This document shows, in pieces, positions 1 through 6,963 of a stretch of 9,964 nucleotides of DNA. Below the pieces are notes generated by a model, which was not told the DNA's origin, made no database searches, and worked only from the letters and a program-made list of their open reading frames with translations. Every line of letters starts with the position of its first letter. Position 1 is the stretch's first letter. Source of the DNA: CAZBEA01 sp964490835 (GTDB taxonomy: Bacteria; Patescibacteriota; Microgenomatia; Levybacterales; GWA1-39-11); assembly GCA_964490835.1 (NCBI GenBank), contig CAZBEA010000036.1, positions 1 through 9,964 on the forward strand. Reading direction: 5' to 3'. A program made the translations under genes and the position numbers.

Positions 1-338
1 CCACTAGGATCTGAATAAGTATTTGGATTATTCAATGCATATGCGTATGGATTTTGTGTTTGTGGACGAGCCAAGTCCCCCATCACAGGATCGCGAGTTA
101 TAAATCTTCCACTCGATGGTTCATAATACCTTGCTCTAAGGTAATACATCTCAGATTCTGGGTCTAATTGTTCACCGGCGAATCTATAATTGGAATCGTT
201 AACCCCCGAGGAGGATCTGATGTTTCCAAATGGATCATATTCGTATTGTTTGACCTTATCACCGCTGTAGTTCGTAACAAATCTTGTATTACCAATGCCA
301 TCGGTAAGTGGATACAGCCGGCTCGAAGAAGCAGAGGA
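1..338 (-). other. RHS-associated core domain up to the tip junction
   Basis: Residues about 1485-1596 of the giant protein. Landmarks in order are YEYDPFGNIRSSG, YRFAGEQLDPESEMYYLRAR, the YYEPSSGRFITRDP segment and NPYAYALNNPNTYSDPS. The final P-x4-DPxG pattern is where Rhs and related polymorphic toxins are cleaved before the variable tip (Asp 1594 would be the conserved acid). The sequence stops two bases into the Gly codon. Confidence 0.9.
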
Positions 339-3300
339 TCCAAGACTTATCAGGCTTGCACCATAGACATACCATTTTTGAATAGTATTTGAAGAATTCG
401 TCTCAGCAAGAACATTTTCCAATTCTCCTGATATATCATTTACAAATCGCGTTACAGTACCACCTACGCTCTTTTGAATACGATTACCATGGCCGTCATA
501 TTGATACGTAGTAGTCACGCCCCCCTTTACAAAGGACGTCAGCCTATCATCAAAATCGTACTGATACGACTGTGTAGAAGTCGAAGATGCCTTTGTAACC
601 AAATCCCCGTTTGCATTATATGTAAATGCTGAGATCCCATCGCTTGTTAACTGGCTATCAGAGTTATAGGTGTAGTTAGTTGTCTGTCCGGCAATATTCT
701 GGGAAATCCTATTGTCAACTTGATCATACGTATACGAGTAGGATTTGTCTGGATAAATAGCTGAAACTATGCGTCCGAGAGAGTCGTATGAAAAATTACT
801 GTTAAATTGGAGGGGAAGCGTCTGAGCGCTTACCTTTCTTGGAGTAAAAATCTCTGTTATCGCAGGCATTATATTTAGTTTGGCAAAGAAGTTCTGAGAG
901 TTGATAGCTGCGACAGTTAGATTATAGGGTCCTGAGGAATTATTAGATTCATTTGTCTCGCTTACCTTTAGGTTTTGGTCAACATATGCCCACACCGTGT
1001 GGTTGCCACTGGTAAAGTCTACCAGGGACTGGGTTACGCTAGCAGTTTCACCGGGAGAAACAGTATTAAAATAGGGCTCTGTATCATTGGTTATAGTAAT
1101 CGGTGTAGGTGGATTTGTGATGTCATAATAAAAACCTACTCTGAATGAAAGTGCTGTAGTAGCAACATTGCCTTGGTTCTTAAAGCTTACAGTTATGTCA
1201 TAATCTGACGGAATATCCGGATTAGGTCCTATCGTGATTCCCGTGATAACCAAATCTGCTCCACTAGCGCCACCAGGGGTGGGCGTGGGAGTAACTCCCG
1301 AAGTAGGGGTTGGTGTAGGAGTTCTCGTGGGGGTCGGTGTTGGCACAGTCCCGGTAGGTGTTGGTGTGGGAGTATTGGTTGGAGCTACTGTGGGTGTTGG
1401 AGTCGGAGTAGGTGTTGCGCCTGAGAAGTATGAACCTTCTTCTGTTACTTTAGTAATATTTCCCAAATTGTCTCGTACATAACTAAATTTTGCCAAACTT
1501 ACACCCGACTTTATGTACTCCAGCCCCATAAGCTTATTTGACCCATCATATAAATAATTACCACTTATCCCATTTGGCAATAACTTCGATTGAAGAAGCC
1601 CATTCTTAAAATATGAATACGTTGTTGTGTTTGAATTCCAATCCGACACAGACTTTAATTGGTTAGAAGAATCGTATGAGTATGTTACGGCTTTTCCGTC
1701 TGGATAAGTAATTTTGGTGAGGTTATCCGCACTATCGTACGAGTAACTAATTGAACGACTGTAGGGATTCGTAACCTTTGTAAGCCTATCGAAAGTGTCA
1801 TAGGTATACGTAGTCGTACCAATCGCATCTGTCATTCTTATCAAATTATTCCTATCATCGTAAGAATAAGTCACTGAAGAAGAATTTGGATATAACTTTT
1901 GCGTAACCCTGTTGAGATTGTCGTAGGTGTACAGAATCGCATTTCCATTTGCATCTATTGTTTTTGTGATATTTCCACTCTTATCGTATTCCCACTTAGC
2001 TATTTTCCCTTGAGGAGTAGTTGACTGAATGGGTTGATTCATTTTGTCGTAACTAAAGAGACTACTTTGAGAAAGTGCATTTTGTTGTGAAATCAAATTC
2101 TTATGAGAGTCGTATCCATATGAAGTAAGGTTATTCATTGAATCTTTGACTGAGGTTAAACCGTTTGCCTGATTGTACGTGTATTCCGTTGTTGTAAGAT
2201 TGGGTTTGGTTTCTTTTATTACTCTATTTTCTGCATCGTATGAATATCTATAAGGTCCAAATGTATCGGTTCTTGATTCAAGATTATTATTGAGATCATA
2301 CGTATAAGTGACAGATTTACTTTCTGCATCTTGCTCGCTCGTTTTTCTTGATAGACTATCATAGACAAAGGTAGTCGTGTTATTTAATGGATCAACTACT
2401 GTAAGTGGGTTACCAAATGCATCACGAGTCCAAGTCGTTTTCTGATTGAGAGGATTGGTAAGAGACAACATCTCACCTGAAGAGTCATATGTATAATTAG
2501 TTGTCAAACCAGCCTCTGATTTTGCTGTCAGATCCCCGGTAGAGTTGTACGTAAGATTTGTAACTTTGGAGGTAAATCCGTATCGACCATCACTAATTCT
2601 TGTAAGTCTATTCAATGAATCATAGGTGTATGTAATCTTCTTTGATGTGGGAAGTGTGAGAGAAGTCAGATTTCCCGCAGTATCGTACGTAAATGTAGTC
2701 TTATATCCTCTTTTATCTGTAACGGTTAACGGTGCCAATTCTGAACCGTAGGTGTAGGAAATTGGATTATTTAATGCATCAGTACTTGATGTAACCCGAG
2801 CTTTTGTATCATAGACTATTTTCCCGGTTCTTCCCAGATTATCAGATGCGTTTACTGTTCTTGTGGACTCATCGTAATTAAATGAGACAACCGATCCTCC
2901 TGAGTCTTTTTGTGTGGCAATTTTTGATTCGGGTGTGTATGTGTTCTCTGTGACCACCTGTCCCAACCGATTTATTACTTTTGTTAATTTGTTATTAGAA
3001 TCATATTCATATCTCATTACCCCACCCTTGGGATCTGTGACGTTGACTAGGTTGCTTTGCGCATCGTACCCGTATTGCACTTTTCTGCCTGTCCAGTCAT
3101 TCACCGAAGCAAGAAGTCCTGAGGAATTGTACGATAGCGCTAATTCGTGTCCTTTTGTATCTTTAATACTGGATAATTTTCCTGACGAGTTATAAGAGTA
3201 TGTTATTGTGTTGGCATTTTTATCTCTAATACTAATGAGCCGAAAAGAACTATCAAAAATGAATTCGGTCTGGTCAGTAAGACGAATAGTAAATGTCCCA

Positions 3301-4790
3301 TCGGTATTATGTGTTAGTTTTGAATTGTATTCGGCAGAGTCTGAACTATATCCGGTCGAACAGCTTGTAAAAGTAAATGTTTCACTCAGACCAGAAGAGG
3401 TTGTAAATCCTAATTTGTATGGATGACTCCCAGTGAGACCACTGGAACACGTGGAATACCATCCTGTTTTGTTGTCATACAGCCTAGCCGGCATAAAGTC
3501 CCAACCTCTTCCGACACCTTTTTGCCCCCCAGAAAATGAACTATAATCCCTCTCAAAAGATAAATTAAGATCCCCTGCCATGGGAAATTCGATATCCACA
3601 GATGATGTTGTATAAGCCCCTATACTTCTGAATGCGTTGGCTCCAACCGCCACTGCATCGTATGTCTTACCACCGTTCACGAATGTCCAATGCACCTCTT
3701 CTGTCGCTGTTCCTACGGATTCTGATGAATTTTTTAGGCCGGTCGATATTTGAGTGCCATCAGCCGCATAAACATTTGGCTCATCGTATGTTACCCCACC
3801 GGTCATTCTCCAAATTGTGTTGCCAATTTGTCTATCCGGTGTTGTTAACCTTCTAATTTCTCTTGGGGTTGATACGTATTTCGGTTGGTAATCCCTTGCC
3901 CATTCGAAGTTGTTTACGATGTTGTTGTCCTTAATCCACTTTACAACTGCAACAACTTTGGCAAGCTGTTTGGCTTGGTAATAAGAGGGTGTTTCTTGTG
4001 CAAATTGGTCATATAAATCGGTTTGTTGTTGGGCAAATTCAACTGCCGCCTCGTTCCATTTAGGATCATTTGTGCTCCAGAGACCCTCCGTTTCTATCTG
4101 CATTTGTACTTGGTCAAATACAAAAGATTTTGCCGTATCATCTTTTTTAAGAGTTACAGACTTTGGCGAAATCCACCACCGAGAAAAACTACTCTTACCT
4201 GGATCAGGATTTTTTTCTAAAAATCTATCCCAATGAGACTTATAACCTGGAACCGTGGAGACAATTTTTTGACTATTAACGTCGTATCCCTGAGCATATT
4301 GTTTCATTTTATAATCAGCCTCGACTAGCACTTGTCCAAATCTTGTATCTTCGATTCCTCCGTAATACAAAACATTAAGATTTGTGTCTCCAAACATATT
4401 ATTGGGATCTTTTATTTCCATGCTCACCGAGGGGATTTCATTTCGAAAAACCAATGCCCTTATCGCCACAGCCAGATCGTCTTTATCAAACTTTGGAACA
4501 CTTGTGCTTCCCTTAGTCCCCACAAAAACAACTCTGTCTTGATCGGCATCGTAGTATGCCCCGGTGATGTCCGACATATCAGCTAAGAAAACTGCCGCCT
4601 CATCAAGTGTTACACCACCGACTCTTGTTGATAGATAATTAGATAAATTCCCAATACCAGCACTACATACATTTTCAGCATAAGCATTTTTTATAATTGG
4701 ATTCTTTTTTCCCAATAGCGGAGTGAATGAAGAAAAATAAATACTAAAAATGAGAATTATCGATAGTGTTTTGTATAGTATTTTTTTCAT
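1..4790 (-). CDS. Giant secreted RHS/YD-repeat protein, C-terminus beyond the window
   Basis: The frame is open from ATG at 4790 to the window edge, 1596 full codons without a stop. Residues 1-38 form a signal peptide (hydrophobic core about 9-26, likely cleavage after AYA at 36-38). Residues about 40-397 are a globular N-terminal domain. RHS begins near 398 with GDLNLSFERDYSS and a GRGWDF motif. About 28 YD repeats (YTYDSLNRLT type) run from about 509 to 1109, then a Thr-Pro linker (about 1124-1176), a CARDB-like domain (about 1177-1294) and about seven more repeats. The RHS core (about 1485-1596) contains YYLRARYYEPSSGRFITRDP (1548-1567) and ends NPYAYALNNPNTYSDPS, matching the PxxxxDPxG junction of Rhs proteins. 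In that family the repeats form a hollow shell around a variable, often toxic, C-terminal tip; here the tip lies outside. The start overlaps the stop of the small exported gene upstream (ATGA). No Shine-Dalgarno is seen. RHS identity is sure; a toxin function is inferred. Confidence 0.95.
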   Translation of the reverse strand, partial: MKKILYKTLSIILIFSIYFSSFTPLLGKKNPIIKNAYAENVCSAGIGNLSNYLSTRVGGVTLDEAAVFLADMSDITGAYYDADQDRVVFVGTKGSTSVPKFDKDDLAVAIRALVFRNEIPSVSMEIKDPNNMFGDTNLNVLYYGGIEDTRFGQVLVEADYKMKQYAQGYDVNSQKIVSTVPGYKSHWDRFLEKNPDPGKSSFSRWWISPKSVTLKKDDTAKSFVFDQVQMQIETEGLWSTNDPKWNEAAVEFAQQQTDLYDQFAQETPSYYQAKQLAKVVAVVKWIKDNNIVNNFEWARDYQPKYVSTPREIRRLTTPDRQIGNTIWRMTGGVTYDEPNVYAADGTQISTGLKNSSESVGTATEEVHWTFVNGGKTYDAVAVGANAFRSIGAYTTSSVDIEFPMAGDLNLSFERDYSSFSGGQKGVGRGWDFMPARLYDNKTGWYSTCSSGLTGSHPYKLGFTTSSGLSETFTFTSCSTGYSSDSAEYNSKLTHNTDGTFTIRLTDQTEFIFDSSFRLISIRDKNANTITYSYNSSGKLSSIKDTKGHELALSYNSSGLLASVNDWTGRKVQYGYDAQSNLVNVTDPKGGVMRYEYDSNNKLTKVINRLGQVVTENTYTPESKIATQKDSGGSVVSFNYDESTRTVNASDNLGRTGKIVYDTKARVTSSTDALNNPISYTYGSELAPLTVTDKRGYKTTFTYDTAGNLTSLTLPTSKKITYTYDSLNRLTRISDGRYGFTSKVTNLTYNSTGDLTAKSEAGLTTNYTYDSSGEMLSLTNPLNQKTTWTRDAFGNPLTVVDPLNNTTTFVYDSLSRKTSEQDAESKSVTYTYDLNNNLESRTDTFGPYRYSYDAENRVIKETKPNLTTTEYTYNQANGLTSVKDSMNNLTSYGYDSHKNLISQQNALSQSSLFSYDKMNQPIQSTTPQGKIAKWEYDKSGNITKTIDANGNAILYTYDNLNRVTQKLYPNSSSVTYSYDDRNNLIRMTDAIGTTTYTYDTFDRLTKVTNPYSRSISYSYDSADNLTKITYPDGKAVTYSYDSSNQLKSVSDWNSNTTTYSYFKNGLLQSKLLPNGISGNYLYDGSNKLMGLEYIKSGVSLAKFSYVRDNLGNITKVTEEGSYFSGATPTPTPTPTVAPTNTPTPTPTGTVPTPTPTRTPTPTPTSGVTPTPTPGGASGADLVITGITIGPNPDIPSDYDITVSFKNQGNVATTALSFRVGFYYDITNPPTPITITNDTEPYFNTVSPGETASVTQSLVDFTSGNHTVWAYVDQNLKVSETNESNNSSGPYNLTVAAINSQNFFAKLNIMPAITEIFTPRKVSAQTLPLQFNSNFSYDSLGRIVSAIYPDKSYSYTYDQVDNRISQNIAGQTTNYTYNSDSQLTSDGISAFTYNANGDLVTKASSTSTQSYQYDFDDRLTSFVKGGVTTTYQYDGHGNRIQKSVGGTVTRFVNDISGELENVLAETNSSNTIQKWYVYGASLISLGSSASSSRLYPLTDGIGNTRFVTNYSGDKVKQYEYDPFGNIRSSSGVNDSNYRFAGEQLDPESEMYYLRARYYEPSSGRFITRDPVMGDLARPQTQNPYAYALNNPNTYSDPS
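909..1262 (-). other. CARDB-like domain inserted in the RHS protein
   Basis: Residues about 1177-1294 start ADLVITGITIGPNPDIPSDY and contain VSFKNQGN, an SPGETASVTQ turn, and GNHTVWAYVDQNLKVSETNE followed by SNNSSGPY. This order (DLxV, NxGN, G(x)T, VDxxxxVxExNExNN) is typical of CARDB cell-adhesion-related Ig-like domains. YD repeats resume near residue 1327 with NFSYDSLGRI. The assignment rests on motifs read by eye. Confidence 0.8.
1263..1420 (-). repeat. Thr-Pro repeat linker inside the RHS protein (coding)
   Basis: Residues about 1125-1176 are almost entirely TP dipeptides with a few VAPTN, GTVP, TRTP and SGV breaks. Codons for Thr and Pro vary, so the DNA repeat is imperfect (ggtgttggtgtggga-like units on the plus strand). 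Pro/Thr linkers of this kind are extended, surface-exposed and commonly glycosylated in secreted proteins. It links the first YD array to the CARDB-like domain. Confidence 0.9.
1464..3266 (-). repeat. Main YD-repeat array (coding)
   Basis: About 28 degenerate repeats of roughly 20-21 residues (about 60-63 bp) with the core pattern [YF]xYDxxxxL. Examples are YEYDSNNKLTKV and YTYDNLNRVTQK. On the plus strand this shows as periodic tcgtay and catacg-like words. The copies differ at most positions, so this is an old protein repeat and not a recent tandem duplication. Confidence 0.9.
4787..4790 (-). other. ATGA stop/start overlap, translational coupling
   Basis: The last A and TG of the RHS start codon share bases with the TGA of the small gene. 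A ribosome finishing the small protein can restart on the RHS frame. The preceding bases are purine-rich (GAAAAGAAAAA) but contain no GGAGG-like site, so coupling is probably the main way RHS is translated. Confidence 0.85.
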
Positions 4791-5356
4791 TTTTTCTTTT
4801 CAGAGTTATACAGAGATGGTATTTTTTCTTTCCATGCTTTCACGGAAATTTGCTTTTTTGAGGATTTATACAGTGATTTTTTATCTGAAGTAATAAGTTC
4901 CGGTTCTGAAGAAATAACTACATCTGAATTAGGCTCATAATTAACACGTGCATCAAATGAAACAGTAACTGTTTGCCCGGGGTTTATTCTTAAATTCGGG
5001 ATTGTAATAAAGCCTCCCTTATCACTGAAACTTGCAGTACCCTTTATATTATGGATAAAGTGAAGATTTTTCTTCTGTAAATTGGTTTGTAATGTTAAGA
5101 AAGAAAATTCTTCCCCGGTGGGATTGCTGATTTTATATACAAAACGAACAGTATCTCCGCCATCAGTTACATTATTTTTATTCAGGTCCTGGACTAAAAC
5201 AATCTGAGAGTCAAGTGAGAACACGCTAGATGGGGTGTTTGCAGGGGGATTTAGAAATTCATTTACCCACTCTTCTAAAAAAAAAGCTCCCGCATGGGGA
5301 GCATTTCCTAGAAGGAAAAAAATAAAGGCAAGGCCGATAAAGTATTTTTTTCTCAT
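4787..5356 (-). CDS. Small exported protein with one Ig-like (DUF11-type) domain
   Basis: 189 residues. Residues 1-24 are a signal peptide (RKK, hydrophobic stretch 6-17, cleavage likely after AGA at 22-24), and no second membrane segment follows, so it should be secreted. Residues about 45-175 look like one beta-sandwich. DLNKNNVTDGGDTVRFVYKI at 57-76 matches the opening of DUF11/isopeptide-type Ig-like domains and could form a Ca2+-binding loop. IRINPG-like turns and VTVSFDARVNY complete the pattern. The tail (159-189) is Lys-rich. ATG at 5356 is the only start that keeps the signal peptide. Its TGA overlaps the RHS start (ATGA), so the two products are probably made together and the small one may be a partner of the shell. 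It is not a recognisable Rhs immunity or EagR-type protein. Codons 19-27 encode an intrinsic terminator. Function unknown. Confidence 0.9.
   Translation of the reverse strand: MRKKYFIGLAFIFFLLGNAPHAGAFFLEEWVNEFLNPPANTPSSVFSLDSQIVLVQDLNKNNVTDGGDTVRFVYKISNPTGEEFSFLTLQTNLQKKNLHFIHNIKGTASFSDKGGFITIPNLRINPGQTVTVSFDARVNYEPNSDVVISSEPELITSDKKSLYKSSKKQISVKAWKEKIPSLYNSEKKK
5277..5302 (-). terminator. Intrinsic terminator inside the small gene, likely attenuator
   Basis: Read on the minus strand: GCTCCC (5302-5297), loop CATGC, GGGAGC (5291-5286), then nine T (5285-5277). This is a perfect 6-bp stem with five G:C pairs directly followed by a U-tract, the standard Rho-independent form. It lies in codons 19-27 of the 189-residue gene, about 90-115 nt after the predicted transcription start and about 130 nt after guaA. 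It could end guaBA read-through, or attenuate the RHS operon when ribosomes are not covering the first codons. Structure is seen; regulation is inferred. Confidence 0.65.
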
Positions 5357-5358
5357 TT

Positions 5359-5376
5359 AAGATATCGCAAGATATC
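5359..5376 (-). promoter_or_regulatory. Repeated GATATC palindrome next to the small gene's start codon
   Basis: AAGATATC occurs twice on the plus strand (5359-5366 and 5369-5376), separated by GC. As GATATC is self-complementary, the pair also forms a 6-bp hairpin with a four-base loop in the RNA, ending four bases before the ATG at 5356. It occupies the place where a ribosome binding site would be, and none is present. It could be an operator or an RNA element controlling ribosome loading. Confidence 0.4.
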
Positions 5377-5398
5377 AATTAAAATGTACTTTGACTGC

Positions 5399-5427
5399 AT
5401 TGTAATACCAACCTATTTTGTTGTCAA
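5399..5427 (-). promoter_or_regulatory. Sigma-70 type promoter for the small gene-RHS operon
   Basis: Minus strand TTGACA (5427-5422, 6/6) and TACAAT (5404-5399, 5/6) with a 17-bp spacer. The -35 box starts three bases after the guaA stop codon. The predicted start of transcription is near 5392, giving a leader of about 36 nt before ATG at 5356. This makes the operon independent of guaBA. Confidence 0.75.
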
Positions 5428-5430
5428 TAA

Positions 5431-6963
5431 CTATTCCCACTCCATCGTCGCCGGGGGTTTGGTGGTTATGTCGTAGACCACACGTGACACGGTCGGTACT
5501 TCATTCACAATTCTGGATGAAATTTTTTGTAGAAGATCGTATGGAAGTTGGGCCCAAGTTGAGGTCATAACATCGCGTGATTCAATCACTCTGAGCGCTA
5601 TCACCTCACCAAAGTGTCTACCGTCACCTTTGACTGCAGTCGAAAATGCTCCGGTTAGAACCGGGAAAGATTGAAAAACCTTTTCCCACCATCCTGCTTT
5701 TTTAAGTTCTTCGATGACGACCGTATCTGCTGCCTTCTGCATTTCAAGTCTCTCGCGAGTTACCTCTCCCCTAATTCGAATTCCGTATCCCGGACCCGGA
5801 AATGGCTGCTGCCATACAAATTCGTGGGGCAATCCCAATTTTGCGCCTACCCACCTCACTTGGTCTTTATACAATTCTCGGACCGGCTCGATAAGACGCA
5901 ACTTCATGTCTTTTGGAAGACCTCCAACATTATGATGCGATTTAATTTTGGATGCATGACGAGTCCCTTGGCTTTCTATGACGTCCGAATAAATTGTTCC
6001 CTGCATAAGATATTCAATTTTGAATCCTTCTTTGGCAAGACGTGTAACTTCTCTATCAAAAATTTCAATATAAAAATGCCCGATAATTTTTCTTTTTTCT
6101 TCAGGGTCTATTATGCCTTTTAGTTTCCCCAGCATTTCATCTTCACAATCCACAATGATCGGCGTGCTTCCAAGGTGTGAAAAAATCTTCTGTATATGCT
6201 CGACAGTACCAACTCTCATAAGTCCGTTATTCACAAAAATCGGGAAAAATTTCTTTCCGATTGCCCTGCTCATCAGAACCGATGCGACTGTTGAATCAAC
6301 GCCACCGGATAATGCTCCAATGACGTACGAATTTCCCACTTTCTCTTTGATTGAACTCACCAAATTCTCAATGATAATCGCTTTTTTTTCTATTTTTTCT
6401 CCGCACACTTTTACAAACCATTCTAGAATATTACCTCCAAATTCGGTGTGGTCGACCTCAGGGTGGAATTGTACCCCGTACATTTTTTTTGTCTCATTTC
6501 CTACAAATGCATGAATAACATCTTTTGTCGATGCGTAAATTTCAAACCCGGAGGGGAGGGTGACAACTTCATCACCATGACTCATCCAAACTGTTGAAAT
6601 TTGTTTCATTTCTGAAATTAATTTTTTAATAGGGGAGTGGGGTACAATTTTTAATTCTGCCGGACCATATTCTTTTCGGCCACTCACTACTTTTCCACCG
6701 GTAAGATGTGCCAGAAGCTGCAAGCCATAGCAAATTGCAAGAACAGGCGTTCCTTGAGAAAAGATTTGCTTATCAATAGTCGGCGCTCCTTCCTCGTAGA
6801 CCGAAGATGGCCCTCCGGACAAAACAATACCGCTATATTTTGCAGTTTTAAAAACTGTTAAAGCGTGCTCCGGCTCGACTATCGTAACGTCAACACCAAG
6901 GTCACGGATACGACGAGCAATAAGATGGGCAGTTTGTGATCCAAAATCGACAAGTAATAACAT
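5431..6963 (-). CDS. guaA: GMP synthase (glutamine-hydrolysing)
   Basis: GuaA makes GMP from XMP, glutamine and ATP in the cytoplasm. At 510 residues it is full length for the family. The N-terminal class I glutamine amidotransferase (1-190) begins LLLVDFGSQ. Its catalytic triad is Cys78 (AICYG), His167 and Glu169 (VQFHPEV). The ATP pyrophosphatase domain follows from about 200 with the P-loop SGGVDS at 219-224. The dimerisation/XMP domain has QPFPGPGYGIRIRGE (386-400) and the invariant end KPPATMEWE. Two places differ from the usual sequence: the N-terminal helix reads SQTAHLIARR where SQYTQLIARR is common, and WQQPFPGPG replaces the frequent RHPFPGPG. The ATG directly follows the guaB stop (TAGATG), so both are one operon; no upstream alternative start exists without entering guaB. 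No Shine-Dalgarno is visible. Confidence 0.97.
   Translation of the reverse strand: MLLLVDFGSQTAHLIARRIRDLGVDVTIVEPEHALTVFKTAKYSGIVLSGGPSSVYEEGAPTIDKQIFSQGTPVLAICYGLQLLAHLTGGKVVSGRKEYGPAELKIVPHSPIKKLISEMKQISTVWMSHGDEVVTLPSGFEIYASTKDVIHAFVGNETKKMYGVQFHPEVDHTEFGGNILEWFVKVCGEKIEKKAIIIENLVSSIKEKVGNSYVIGALSGGVDSTVASVLMSRAIGKKFFPIFVNNGLMRVGTVEHIQKIFSHLGSTPIIVDCEDEMLGKLKGIIDPEEKRKIIGHFYIEIFDREVTRLAKEGFKIEYLMQGTIYSDVIESQGTRHASKIKSHHNVGGLPKDMKLRLIEPVRELYKDQVRWVGAKLGLPHEFVWQQPFPGPGYGIRIRGEVTRERLEMQKAADTVVIEELKKAGWWEKVFQSFPVLTGAFSTAVKGDGRHFGEVIALRVIESRDVMTSTWAQLPYDLLQKISSRIVNEVPTVSRVVYDITTKPPATMEWE

Noticed and set aside
1234..1482. Plus-strand frame encoding a Val-Gly repeat protein
   Set aside because: It is the antisense shadow of the Thr-Pro linker of the RHS gene; the flanking sequence and signal peptide belong to the minus-strand frame.
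500..3266. Regularly spaced repeats resembling a CRISPR array
   Set aside because: The units are degenerate and continuous with no constant repeat; they encode YD repeats in an open frame.
1..4790. Suspected frameshift or assembly break in the long RHS frame
   Set aside because: Spot checks near 10, 128, 545, 910, 1265, 1420, 2045, 3425, 3581 and 4790 are all in the same frame and read through without a stop.
5671..6514. Several plus-strand open frames opposite guaA
   Set aside because: They lack domain signatures and lie opposite fully conserved GuaA motifs.
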